Counted from the stretch's first letter, positions 1 through 6,351 are shown. The stretch: 11,278 bases of DNA from an uncultured Cocleimonas sp. (GCA_937974135.1 CALJIH010000036.1:1-11278), one strand, 5' to 3'. Program-made: numbers and translations. Notes: generated from the letters alone by a model not told the origin.

Positions 1-164
1 TCAATATTCCTGTGATTGCATCTGGTGGTGTAACCAATATGGATGACATCATTGAGCTTTGCAAAGTCGAAGAAGCTGGTATCACAGGTACGATTTTAGG
101 ACGTTCGATTTACGAAGGTACAATCGATCTTGCTAAAGCGCACGAATATGTTGAGAGCCTGTAA
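1..164 (+). CDS. hisA: HisA, 3' end only (phosphoribosylformimino-AICAR ribotide isomerase)
   Basis: This is the last 53 codons of hisA; the reading frame begins at base 3 and stops with TAA at 162-164. HisA is the cytosolic (beta/alpha)8-barrel isomerase that converts ProFAR to PRFAR in histidine synthesis. The visible part carries the final phosphate-binding strand-loop (NIPVIASGGV followed by TNMDD) and the C-terminal GTILGRSIYEGTIDL segment, both typical of HisA. The position three bases before hisF, in the same direction, fits the usual hisA-hisF order. The 5' part lies outside the window, so catalytic residues of the N-terminal half cannot be checked. Confidence 0.93.
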   Translation, partial: NIPVIASGGVTNMDDIIELCKVEEAGITGTILGRSIYEGTIDLAKAHEYVESL

Positions 165-167
165 ATA

Positions 168-941
168 ATGGGACTCGCAAAACGCATTATTCCCTGTTTA
201 GACGTTGATAACGGTCGCGTTGTAAAAGGCGTTAACTTCGTCGATATCCGCGATGCGGGTGATCCTGTAGAAGTCGCCGCCCGCTATAATCGTGAAGGTG
301 CTGATGAAATTACGTTTTTAGATATTACCGCCAGTTCGGACGACCGTGAAACTACGGTGGATATGATTGAAGCGATAGCCTCTGAAGTATTTATTCCTTT
401 AACGGTGGGTGGTGGTATTCGTAAAGTTGAAGACGTTCGTACCATGTTAAATGCGGGAGCAGATAAAGTCGCGATTAATACAGCAGCGATTTTTAATCCT
501 GAATTGGTTAAAGAAGCAGCCGAATATTACGGATCTCAATGTATAGTGGTGGCTATTGATGCCAAGAAGACCAGCAAAGAGGGCGAAGCTGATCGTTGGG
601 AGCTTTTCACTCACGGCGGCCGTAAAGAAACAGGTATCGATGCCGTTGCATGGGCAAAAAAAATGGAAGCATATGGCGCTGGAGAATTATTAGTTACCAG
701 CATGGATAAAGATGGCACAAAGTCGGGTTTTAACCTACCTTTAACTAAGGCGATTGTAGATGCCGTGAATATTCCTGTGATTGCTTCTGGCGGTGTTGGA
801 AATCTTCAACATTTGGCGGATGGTGTATTAAAAGCAGGCGCTGATGCAGTATTAGCCGCGAGTATTTTTCACTTTTCAGAGTACACTGTAGGTGAAGCAA
901 AAGAGTTTATGTCTGAACAAGGCATTGAAATGCGGATTTAA
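168..941 (+). CDS. hisF: Imidazole glycerol phosphate synthase cyclase subunit HisF
   Basis: HisF is the cyclase half of imidazole glycerol phosphate synthase. With ammonia supplied by HisH it turns PRFAR into IGP and AICAR, in the cytosol. The 257-residue length is normal. The start MGLAKRIIPCLDVDNGRVVKG is the classic HisF N-terminus, with the two catalytic aspartates at D12 (CLDVD) and D131 (AIDAK). Phosphate-binding loops are visible at about residues 79-84 (TVGGGI) and 204-210 (VIASGGV). The gene starts three bases after hisA stops, with GAGAG at 153-157 as a likely ribosome site, so the two are surely co-transcribed. The downstream gene is hisE; hisI, often placed here, is absent. Confidence 0.98.
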   Translation: MGLAKRIIPCLDVDNGRVVKGVNFVDIRDAGDPVEVAARYNREGADEITFLDITASSDDRETTVDMIEAIASEVFIPLTVGGGIRKVEDVRTMLNAGADKVAINTAAIFNPELVKEAAEYYGSQCIVVAIDAKKTSKEGEADRWELFTHGGRKETGIDAVAWAKKMEAYGAGELLVTSMDKDGTKSGFNLPLTKAIVDAVNIPVIASGGVGNLQHLADGVLKAGADAVLAASIFHFSEYTVGEAKEFMSEQGIEMRI

Positions 942-967
942 GAACCCATTATAAAAAATATTAGATT

Positions 968-1327
968 ATGAGTAATAATAAAGACATACTTTCTGAAGTC
1001 GCTAAAGTTTTGCATTCGCGAAAGTCTGCCGAACCTGACGTTTCGTACGTTTCCAGTCTATACTTAAAAGGACTTGATGCCATACTAAAAAAAGTAGGTG
1101 AAGAAGCGACCGAAGTTGTCATGGCTGCAAAAGATATTGAAGCAGCAAGTGTTAATAACAACAAAGAAAACAGTGATAAGAGCAAGTTAGTCAATGAAGT
1201 CACCGACTTATGGTTTCACACACTCGTGTTATTAGCTCAACAAGATTTACACCCAGATGATGTACTAAATGAATTAGATCGTCGCATGGGAACCTCTGGC
1301 ATTGTTGAAAAAGCCAGTAGAAAATAA
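968..1327 (+). CDS. hisE: Phosphoribosyl-ATP pyrophosphohydrolase HisE (stand-alone)
   Basis: HisE hydrolyses phosphoribosyl-ATP to phosphoribosyl-AMP and pyrophosphate, the second step of histidine synthesis. At 119 residues it is a single-domain, all-helical MazG-like enzyme, not the HisIE fusion of enterobacteria. The metal-binding helices are visible: KKVGEEATEVVMAAK at residues 41-55 (E45, E46, E49) and EVTDLWFHTLVLL at 77-89 (E77, D80). The C-terminus RRMGTSGIVEKASRK is typical. A short Asn/Ser/Lys-rich insert at about 60-72 separates the two helices. It follows hisF by 26 bases with no strong Shine-Dalgarno. A hisE-tatABC junction is also known in Pseudomonas and relatives, which supports the family-level placement. 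Confidence 0.95.
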   Translation: MSNNKDILSEVAKVLHSRKSAEPDVSYVSSLYLKGLDAILKKVGEEATEVVMAAKDIEAASVNNNKENSDKSKLVNEVTDLWFHTLVLLAQQDLHPDDVLNELDRRMGTSGIVEKASRK

Positions 1328-1335
1328 ATGTTAGA

Positions 1336-1350
1336 CAGCCTTTAGGGCTG
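1336..1350 (+). other. Small stem-loop between hisE and tatA
   Basis: CAGCC and GGCTG form a perfect 5-bp stem around a TTTAG loop just after the hisE stop codon. No T-tract follows, so it is not a normal intrinsic terminator. It could trim or stabilise mRNA ends between the his and tat genes. At this size chance occurrence is possible. Confidence 0.35.
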
Positions 1351-1365
1351 CACCAATAAACTCAA

Positions 1366-1373
1366 AGAGAGGA
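1366..1373 (+). promoter_or_regulatory. Strong ribosome binding site of tatA
   Basis: AGAGAGGA ends seven bases before the tatA ATG. It is clearly better than the sites in front of hisE, tatB and tatC, which lack a good Shine-Dalgarno. TatA is needed in large excess over TatB and TatC, so the difference fits the family's known stoichiometry. Confidence 0.7.
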
Positions 1374-1380
1374 TTTTAAA

Positions 1381-1632
1381 ATGTTATATGGTTTTGGTTT
1401 AGGTGGAATTAGCCCTTGGTCGCTATTAATTATCTTAGTTATCGTGGTGGTTATTTTCGGCACAAAACGTCTACGCAACGCTGGCGGAGATTTGGGTGGA
1501 GCGGTTAAAAACTTCAAAGACTCTATGAAAGATGGCGCAGATTCAGTAAATGCTAAAAAAGAAGCGTTAGAAGATGCGGCTGACGATGTCATCGAAGCAA
1601 CATCAAAAGTTAAAGACACCACTAAATCTTAA
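1381..1632 (+). CDS. tatA: Twin-arginine translocase subunit TatA
   Basis: TatA is the small inner-membrane subunit that assembles into the channel-like oligomer of the Tat pathway, which exports folded proteins. The 83-residue protein has one N-terminal membrane helix (about residues 13-27, WSLLIILVIVVVIFG), the hinge FGTKRL at 26-31, and the amphipathic helix RNAGGDLGGAVKNFKDSMK at about 32-50. An Ala/Glu/Lys-rich charged cytosolic tail closes it. GGISPW before the helix matches gammaproteobacterial TatA. The gene has the best ribosome site of the tat set, and a stem-loop follows it before tatB. Both features would favour more TatA than TatB. Assignment as TatA and not TatB rests on FGTKRL versus GPERLP in the next gene. 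Confidence 0.96.
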   Translation: MLYGFGLGGISPWSLLIILVIVVVIFGTKRLRNAGGDLGGAVKNFKDSMKDGADSVNAKKEALEDAADDVIEATSKVKDTTKS

Positions 1633-1638
1633 GATTAG

Positions 1639-1656
1639 TGGGTTAGCTTTAACCCA
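1639..1656 (+). other. Stem-loop between tatA and tatB
   Basis: TGGGTTA (1639-1645) and TAACCCA (1650-1656) form a perfect 7-bp stem around the tetraloop GCTT. It begins eight bases after the tatA stop, and no T-tract follows. The loop side GGTTAGCTT (1641-1649) is repeated directly at 1660-1668, just in front of the tatB start, so an alternative pairing that touches the tatB start region is possible. The likely roles are 3'-end protection of tatA mRNA or damping of tatB translation. This is inferred from position only. Confidence 0.55.
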
Positions 1657-1670
1657 GCAGGTTAGCTTAC

Positions 1671-2009
1671 ATGTTTGAATCTGGTTTCATAGAAATGCTT
1701 GTTATTGGCATAATTGCTCTAATGGTTGTCGGCCCAGAGCGATTGCCTGGTCTTGCCTCTAAAGTAGGTAAAATGGTCGGTAAAATGAAGGCATTTGTTG
1801 CTAACACTCGCGAAGATATCGAAAAAGAAATTCGCGCTGAAGAAATGCAAAGCATGTTATCCAAGCAAAAAGAAGAAATCAGTGAGCTGCGTAGCATGAT
1901 GCAAGACTCCAGCAAAGAAATGGTGAGTGAAGTTAACGAAGCCAGTGAAATGTTAGGTGATAGTATCAACGAAGCTGAGGCTTCAGTCTCTAAACGTTCT
2001 AGTAATTAA
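1671..2009 (+). CDS. tatB: Twin-arginine translocase subunit TatB
   Basis: TatB pairs with TatC to form the receptor that binds twin-arginine signal peptides at the inner membrane. The 112-residue protein begins MFESGFIEMLVIGIIALMVVGPERLP. This is the TatB hallmark: Glu at position 8, one membrane helix at about 5-20, and GPERLP at 21-26. The amphipathic helix with repeated Lys/Gly follows (GLASKVGKMVGKMKAFV). A long, highly charged helical region at about 45-110 with heptad-like spacing (IEKEIRAEEMQSMLSKQKEEISELRSMM) comes next. It is shorter than E. coli TatB but in the normal range. The start lies 39 bases after tatA, behind a stem-loop, with only a weak AGCAGG (1656-1661) as ribosome site. 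Confidence 0.95.
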   Translation: MFESGFIEMLVIGIIALMVVGPERLPGLASKVGKMVGKMKAFVANTREDIEKEIRAEEMQSMLSKQKEEISELRSMMQDSSKEMVSEVNEASEMLGDSINEAEASVSKRSSN

Positions 2010-2030
2010 ACCAAATAGATTTTAAACCGC

Positions 2031-3344
2031 ATGAGTGACTCTGTAGCAGACGATAAAACACCATCATTAGGTATCCTCAGTCATTTAATTGAATTACGTG
2101 ATCGTTTATTAAAAGCGATTGTCGTTATCGCGATTGCGTTTGTTTGCTTATTCCCTTTTGCAAAAAAAATCTATAACTGGTTAGCAGCACCGCTAGTCGA
2201 CCAAGGCCAAGAAATGCTAATCATCGGCCCTGTTGCTCCTTTCTTAATTCCAATGAAGTTGACCTTGTTGGTCGCTTTTTTAATAGCACTCCCCTATTTG
2301 TTTTATCAATTGTGGTCATTTGTTGCCCCCGGTTTATACAAACACGAAAAGCGTTTAATTTATCCTTTAATCGCATCCAGTATTTTCTTGTTCTATCTTG
2401 GTATAGCATTTGTGTACTATTTGCTTTTACCCATGATGTTCAAAATCATCCCACAATTTGCACCCGAAGTTGCGGTATTCAGCCCTGATATTGCACAGTA
2501 TCTTGATTTCACCATCATGATGTTTATGGCCTTCGGCTTTGGTTTTGAAATGCCAATCGCAACTATTTTGTTGATTAGCACGGGCATGACTACCGCTGAA
2601 GATCTTAAAAAGAAACGTCCTTATGTGATCATTGGTGCGTTCATTGTTGGCATGTTATTGACGCCACCCGATGTTATCTCACAGATTATGTTAGCAATCC
2701 CAATGTGGCTGTTATTCGAATTAGGATTAATATTTAGCAAATTATTTAAAGTCCGAATTAAAGAAGCCAGTGATGCGCGCAAAGAGATGGACAAGAATGA
2801 TTCATCCGTTGCCACTGCAACAGCAACCGCCGGAGCAAGCGTTGCGAGCGATACTCCAACCCTCAGCGCAGATACACTTTGGGAAGATGAAGATTACACC
2901 TACGAAGATAGTTCGAGCAGCGATTATCAAGACTCAGACTCATTCGAAATGGGGCCATTGGATGATAAACCTGAAACATTAACTGGTGATTCCGACAGCG
3001 ATGATTTCTTTGATACAGAAGGTTTTAAAGAACTGTCTGATGAAGAAATGGATGCGGAACTTGATGCCATTGAAGCAGATGAGTTAGCTGAAGAAAAAGC
3101 GAATACAACAGCGAAAAAACCTGCAACAAAAAAGAAAACAGCCACTAAAAAGGCACCTGCTAAAAAAGCATCAAGCAAAAAGGCTACAACTAAGAAAACA
3201 GTTGCGAAAAAAGCTGCCCCGAAAAAGACGACAGCGAAGAAAACTGTAGCTAAGAAAACACCTGCCAAGAAAAAGACGGCTACAAAAAAAGCACCCGCTA
3301 AAAAGACGGCGGCTAAAAAGACCAACCCAAAGAAAAAATCATAA
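2031..3344 (+). CDS. tatC: Sec-independent translocase TatC with a long acidic plus lysine-rich C-terminal extension
   Basis: TatC is the multi-spanning inner-membrane subunit that recognises the twin-arginine motif. Residues 1-245 are a complete TatC: HLIELRDR (18-25), six hydrophobic segments, LYKHEKR (102-108, including E106), SPDIAQYLDF (151-160), FGFGFE (168-173, including E173), and RPYVIIGAF with MLLTPPDV (196-215). TatC normally ends near residue 250-270; this one has 437. Residues 257-282 are Ala/Thr/Ser-rich. Residues 283-356 contain about 31 Asp/Glu in 74. Residues 361-437 contain 33 Lys in 77, with no acidic residue, as AKK, TKK and APAKK repeats like the tails of histone H1 or AlgP. 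The frame is open throughout and the tail uses mixed AAA/AAG and all four Ala codons. Both TatC termini face the cytosol, so the tail should too. No strong ribosome site is visible. Confidence 0.95.
   Translation: MSDSVADDKTPSLGILSHLIELRDRLLKAIVVIAIAFVCLFPFAKKIYNWLAAPLVDQGQEMLIIGPVAPFLIPMKLTLLVAFLIALPYLFYQLWSFVAPGLYKHEKRLIYPLIASSIFLFYLGIAFVYYLLLPMMFKIIPQFAPEVAVFSPDIAQYLDFTIMMFMAFGFGFEMPIATILLISTGMTTAEDLKKKRPYVIIGAFIVGMLLTPPDVISQIMLAIPMWLLFELGLIFSKLFKVRIKEASDARKEMDKNDSSVATATATAGASVASDTPTLSADTLWEDEDYTYEDSSSSDYQDSDSFEMGPLDDKPETLTGDSDSDDFFDTEGFKELSDEEMDAELDAIEADELAEEKANTTAKKPATKKKTATKKAPAKKASSKKATTKKTVAKKAAPKKTTAKKTVAKKTPAKKKTATKKAPAKKTAAKKTNPKKKS
3111..3341 (+). repeat. Degenerate lysine-repeat coding tract at the end of tatC
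   Basis: This stretch encodes TatC residues 361-437, built from 4-6-residue units around KK (AKKT, TKKA, APAKK, VAKK). The DNA units are not exact copies. Lysine is written both AAA and AAG, and alanine as GCA, GCC, GCG and GCT. That pattern suggests the composition is kept at the protein level, not by recent slippage, although unit number could still vary between strains. Confidence 0.7.
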
Positions 3345-3349
3345 CTGCC

Positions 3350-3478
3350 CTAAAGGGGGGTGTTACTTTTTAGGCTAACCCAAGGGCCAAAAAGTATGCA
3401 GGAATTTCCGAAGAAAATACCAGTACCGCATGCTAGAAGCAAAAGTATAAACAAAAAAAGACACCCCCCTACTTTTAG
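3350..3478. repeat. MITE-like non-coding element with inverted G6/C6 ends
   Basis: The gap after tatC begins with CTAAAGGGGGGTGT and ends with ACACCCCCCTACTTTTAG. Read from either end this gives CTAAA(AGTA)GGGGGGTGT, so the roughly 129-bp segment has imperfect terminal inverted repeats. The left end also folds locally, CCTAAA (3349-3354) with TTTAGG (3369-3374), and may give weak termination after tatC. The right end contains one of three identical 21-bp repeats in this window. No coding capacity is seen inside. A small non-autonomous repeat is the best description; no transposase is visible. Confidence 0.5.
3456..3476 (-). repeat. G6 repeat, copy 1
   Basis: A 21-bp core reading A4-G-ACA-C6-TAC-T4 on the + strand. 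It is identical at 6352-6372 and, in opposite orientation, at 9902-9922. I take the G-rich strand (GTAGGGGGGTGTC in the middle) as forward, so this copy is on the minus strand. Homology with copy 3 extends further: both have AAAAACA three bases upstream of the core on the G-rich strand. Confidence 0.85.
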
Positions 3479-3484
3479 ATGTTT

Positions 3485-3513
3485 TTGCCGTGTCATTACA
3501 CTTCGATTAATAT
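3485..3513 (+). promoter_or_regulatory. Likely sigma70 promoter of the dehydrogenase operon
   Basis: TTGCCG (3485-3490) and TAATAT (3508-3513) are separated by exactly 17 bases, close to TTGACA-N17-TATAAT. Transcription would start near 3520, leaving a leader of about 35 bases before the ATG at 3555. The -35 box lies just outside the repeat copy at 3456-3476. No obvious operator palindrome is seen. Confidence 0.5.
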
Positions 3514-3554
3514 GCGTAACATGAGAATAATTTTAATCCTCAATCAATATCTAT

Positions 3555-4679
3555 ATGTCTGATAAAAACGCAGAATTTATCATTGTCGGCGCAGGTGTTG
3601 TCGGACTGTCTATTGCTCTAGGTCTATTACAAAAAGGGCACCAAGTCACAATCTTAGATGGTGGCGACAGCGATCTAAGTGCTTCTAAAGGAAATTTTGG
3701 TCTTATATGGCTACAAGCCAAAGGGAGCCATTTTGCACCCTATGCAAAATGGACTCACAAAGCCGTGAAAAAATGGCCAGATTTTGCAAAATCATTAGAA
3801 GAATTGACACAAATTAATCTTGCTCTCGAACAAACGGGTGGTTATGAATTCTTTACTGATAGTAATGAATTCAAAGCCTTCCAAGCAGATCTAAAACAAC
3901 AACAGATCCATCTTGGAAAAAAATCCAGTTACGAAATACTCACCGGAGATGATTTAAGAAAGCGCTACGCAGGCATAGGAGATAAAGTTGTTGGTGCTAC
4001 ATTTTGCCCGCTAGATGGACATGTAAATCCCTTGAAGCTGTTTAGCGCCCTGCACTCTGCGGTTTTAACCTTGGGCGGTAAAATCTTTTCAAATAATAAA
4101 GTGAAAAATATTACACCGTTACAAGGCGGTGGTTTTAAATTATTAGCTTTAAATGGCAATCGTTTTTATTCAGATCGGGTGATTCTCGCTGCTGGCTTAG
4201 GAACAAATTCACTCGCCAAACAATTAGATTTCGTAACGCAAGTACGACCACAAAGAGGTGAATTACTCATCACAGAAAAAATAGCAGAACGTTTGCCTTT
4301 TGTTTCCAGCACTATACGACAGGTTAATGAAGGGGGAATACAGATAGGTGGCACCTCAGAAGAGGCTGGATTAGATGATAGTGAATCCCTAAATGTGATG
4401 GTAAATCTCGCACAACATGCAGTCTCTGTTTACCCACAATTGAGCAATGTAAGAGTGAATCGTGCTTGGGGGGCTTTGAGAATTTTATCACCAGACGGTT
4501 ACCCTGTTTATGCACAATCACATCAGTACCCAGGTGCTTATCTAGTGACCTGCCACAGTGGAATAACGCTAGCTTCGCTGCATTGTTCTTTGCTTGCAGA
4601 ATGGATCATTGATGCATCAAACCAATCAACGCTGGAGGCATTTAGTGAAAATCGATTCTCGATTTCAAGCGCGGCCTAA
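3555..4679 (+). CDS. FAD-dependent oxidoreductase of the DAO family, catalytic subunit of a heterotrimeric amino-acid/amine dehydrogenase
   Basis: This 374-residue flavoprotein resembles the amine-oxidising subunit of HCN synthase (HcnC), opine oxidase (OoxB) and D-hydroxyproline dehydrogenase, all of the DAO/glycine-oxidase fold. It begins with an FAD-binding Rossmann motif (FIIVGAGVVGLS, residues 8-19). Next come GNFGLIWLQAKG at 46-57, a second FAD contact LAAGLGTN at 211-218, and RPQRGELLITE at 231-241. The C-terminal DAO signatures are IGGTSEEAG (264-272), RAWGALRILSPDG (303-315) and CHSGITLA (333-340). It should oxidise the C-N bond of an amino acid or secondary amine in the substrate; the specific substrate is not readable. 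No signal peptide or membrane helix is seen. It overlaps the next gene by 35 bases, and no good Shine-Dalgarno precedes its ATG. Glycine is one possible substrate, but HCN production cannot be claimed. Confidence 0.82.
   Translation: MSDKNAEFIIVGAGVVGLSIALGLLQKGHQVTILDGGDSDLSASKGNFGLIWLQAKGSHFAPYAKWTHKAVKKWPDFAKSLEELTQINLALEQTGGYEFFTDSNEFKAFQADLKQQQIHLGKKSSYEILTGDDLRKRYAGIGDKVVGATFCPLDGHVNPLKLFSALHSAVLTLGGKIFSNNKVKNITPLQGGGFKLLALNGNRFYSDRVILAAGLGTNSLAKQLDFVTQVRPQRGELLITEKIAERLPFVSSTIRQVNEGGIQIGGTSEEAGLDDSESLNVMVNLAQHAVSVYPQLSNVRVNRAWGALRILSPDGYPVYAQSHQYPGAYLVTCHSGITLASLHCSLLAEWIIDASNQSTLEAFSENRFSISSAA
4634..4638 (+). promoter_or_regulatory. Ribosome binding site that sets a GTG start for the [2Fe-2S] subunit
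   Basis: GGAGG lies inside the end of the upstream flavoprotein gene, six bases before GTG at 4645. The in-frame ATG codons at 4594 and 4612 have no comparable site and would add up to 17 residues not expected in the family. Confidence 0.75.
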
Positions 4680-4947
4680 AGGCAACATAAGTTTAAGCAT
4701 TGATGGTGAAATAGTTTTCGCTCACAAAGGCGATACAGTTGCCACCGCATTACTCGCTGATTCTGGCAACGCATCACGCAAAACCAATAAAAACTCACCT
4801 CGTACACCTTTTTGCATGATGGGTGTTTGTTTTGATTGCTTGGTAGAAATTAATGGAAGTCCTAACGAACAAAGCTGCATGATTCAAGTTGAAGAGGGCA
4901 TGGTTGTAAAAAGACCGAAAGGATTACGCAACTATGAACAAAAATAA
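4645..4947 (+). CDS. Small (2Fe-2S)-binding subunit of the heterotrimeric dehydrogenase (HcnA-like)
   Basis: With the GTG start this is a 100-residue protein, close to the size of HcnA and related gamma subunits. It has the sarcosine-oxidase-alpha N-terminal-type ferredoxin fold: a beta hairpin (ISLSIDGEIVFAHKGDTVATALLA, residues 15-38), then the cluster ligands C57, C62, C65 and C78 (C-x4-C-x2-C-x12-C, within FCMMGVCFDCLV and SCM). It should pass electrons between the flavin subunits and on to the respiratory chain. GTG 4645 was chosen because GGAGG sits six bases upstream, and a start at ATG 4594 would overlap the previous gene by 86 bases. The gene overlaps the upstream one by 35 bases and ends six bases before the next, so the three genes form a tight translational unit. 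Confidence 0.85.
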   Translation: MKIDSRFQARPKGNISLSIDGEIVFAHKGDTVATALLADSGNASRKTNKNSPRTPFCMMGVCFDCLVEINGSPNEQSCMIQVEEGMVVKRPKGLRNYEQK

Positions 4948-4953
4948 AAAACA

Positions 4954-6348
4954 ATGATTGATGCCGAACTCATCATTATTGGTGCTGGTCCCGCTGGGAT
5001 GGCTGCTGCTACGACTGCCGCAAATGAAGGTGCCACTGTCTTATTATTTGATGAACAACCTCAAGCAGGAGGACAGATCTATCGTAATGTAAAAAACCAA
5101 AGCAATAGATTAGATAATAAAAACTATTTTGGAAAAGATTATTTATCAGGAAAAAAACATGTTGATGCGCTTGAACATGAGAATATCAAGATCGAATATG
5201 GTGCGACTGTCTGGAGAATTGAAGATGGCAGACATGTTGTCTGGTCAAAAAATGGCATAAGTAAAATTTCATCGGCTAAACATATTTTATTAGCCACTGG
5301 CGCACAAGAACGTCCTGTACCTTTTCCTGGTTGGACCTTACCTGGCGTCATGACAGCTGGCGCTGCGCAGATATTAATGAAAACATCAGGGTTGTTACCA
5401 AGAGATGCGATTCTTGCAGGTTCTGGCCCTTTACTCTACTTAATTGCCGTACAAATGATAGACGCCGGGGCTCCTCCAAAAGCTTTAGTAGAAACACAAA
5501 CGTTTAAAAAAACACTGAGCGCTGCAAAACATCTGCCTAATGCTTTATTTGCGGCGAATACCTTATTCAAAGGCTTGGGCTTTTTAAGAAAAATCAAAGA
5601 AGCAAAAATCAAAGTAGCAAAAATCAAAAGATACACAGCTTGTTCTGGTTTTCGGGCTGAAGAGTCAGTGGACGGTAGCATTGAATTTAGTTTCGATTAC
5701 AGAAATGTTAATCACAAAATAAAGACTCCACTTCTGCTTACGCATCAAGGTATTGTTCCATCAACACATTTGAGCCGCGCCTCAGGCATCAGTCATCGAT
5801 GGAATGAAACCCAAAAAGCCTTTCAGCCAATAACTGATCTTTGGGGGCAATCAGAAACACCAACAATTCATGTTGCCGGAGATGGAGCAAGTATTGGCGG
5901 AGCAGAAACTGCCCAAGCTGCGGGTCGATTAACAGCTTTGAACATCGTTCATCACTTAGGCCATTTAAACAAAGATGAACGCGATAAAAAAGCAAAAGCG
6001 GATCGCTCTTTGTTTAATCGTGCATTATCTATTCGACCTTTATTGGATAATCTTTATGCACCTTTACCCGAATTTTTATCGCCACCTAATGAAACCATTG
6101 TTTGCCGTTGTGAAGAAGTCACTGCCTCTGAAATACGTCAATCTATTGCAGAGGGGGCAGCAGGTCATCGACAAGTAAAAACCTCTCTTCGAAATGGTAT
6201 GGGCCCATGCCAAGGACGTATGTGTGACTTGACAGTGCGGGGCATTCTTATCGATAGTGGCATCAATCCTGATGCACCAAGAGCTCGAACACCTATTAAA
6301 CCGATAAAACTGGGAGAAATAGCCAATTTAAAAATCCCTCCAGAATAG
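4954..6348 (+). CDS. Large FAD/NAD(P)-fold and [2Fe-2S] subunit of the heterotrimeric dehydrogenase (HcnB/OoxA-like)
   Basis: At 464 residues this has the length of HcnB-type subunits. It is a two-dinucleotide-domain flavoprotein: first Rossmann motif IIIGAGPAGMAAA (7-19) followed by QAGGQIYR (37-44), the ATG motif LLATGAQERPVPFPGWTLPGV (residues 112-132), and a second Rossmann motif AGSGPLL (155-161). HVAGDGASIGGAETAQAAGR (306-325) is the FAD-binding GD motif. The C-terminus carries a BFD-like [2Fe-2S] site with C384 and C386 (VCRCEEV), then C419 and C424 (GPCQGRMC). These features define the OoxA/HcnB class. The protein probably relays electrons from the DAO subunit and small ferredoxin to an unknown acceptor. 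Gene order here is catalytic, small, large, unlike the small-large-catalytic order of hcnABC. A pentapeptide tandem repeat lies at residues 214-223. Confidence 0.85.
   Translation: MIDAELIIIGAGPAGMAAATTAANEGATVLLFDEQPQAGGQIYRNVKNQSNRLDNKNYFGKDYLSGKKHVDALEHENIKIEYGATVWRIEDGRHVVWSKNGISKISSAKHILLATGAQERPVPFPGWTLPGVMTAGAAQILMKTSGLLPRDAILAGSGPLLYLIAVQMIDAGAPPKALVETQTFKKTLSAAKHLPNALFAANTLFKGLGFLRKIKEAKIKVAKIKRYTACSGFRAEESVDGSIEFSFDYRNVNHKIKTPLLLTHQGIVPSTHLSRASGISHRWNETQKAFQPITDLWGQSETPTIHVAGDGASIGGAETAQAAGRLTALNIVHHLGHLNKDERDKKAKADRSLFNRALSIRPLLDNLYAPLPEFLSPPNETIVCRCEEVTASEIRQSIAEGAAGHRQVKTSLRNGMGPCQGRMCDLTVRGILIDSGINPDAPRARTPIKPIKLGEIANLKIPPE
5589..5630 (+). repeat. 15-bp tandem repeat inside the large-subunit gene
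   Basis: Nearly three copies of a 15-bp unit, AAAAATCAAAGnAGC, encode IKEAK-IKVAK-IK. The third copy is partial (AAAAATCAAAAG). The repeat is in frame, so gain or loss of a unit would only change the length of a lysine-rich surface segment. Confidence 0.7.
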
Positions 6349-6351
6349 AGC

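Noticed and set aside
768..784. 17-base identity between the end of hisA (3-19) and hisF as recent gene conversion
   Set aside because: Both encode NIPVIASGG at the same phosphate-binding site of paralogous barrels; the match stops after 17 bases, so shared ancestry and codon preference explain it.
2927..3325. Antisense open frame rich in Val, Phe and Ala that looks like a membrane protein
   Set aside because: It is the mirror of the tatC lysine codons (AAA/AAG become TTT/CTT). It has no ribosome site and no separate signal.
2031..3344. TatC tail as a sequencing frameshift joining two genes
   Set aside because: The core and tail share one uninterrupted frame, the core reaches its natural end, and no second start with a ribosome site is seen before the acidic region.
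3555..6348. Naming the three oxidoreductase genes hcnABC (hydrogen cyanide synthase)
   Set aside because: The subunits are of the same class, but opine oxidases and hydroxyproline dehydrogenases share it. Gene order differs from hcnABC and the neighbour is an amino-acid importer.
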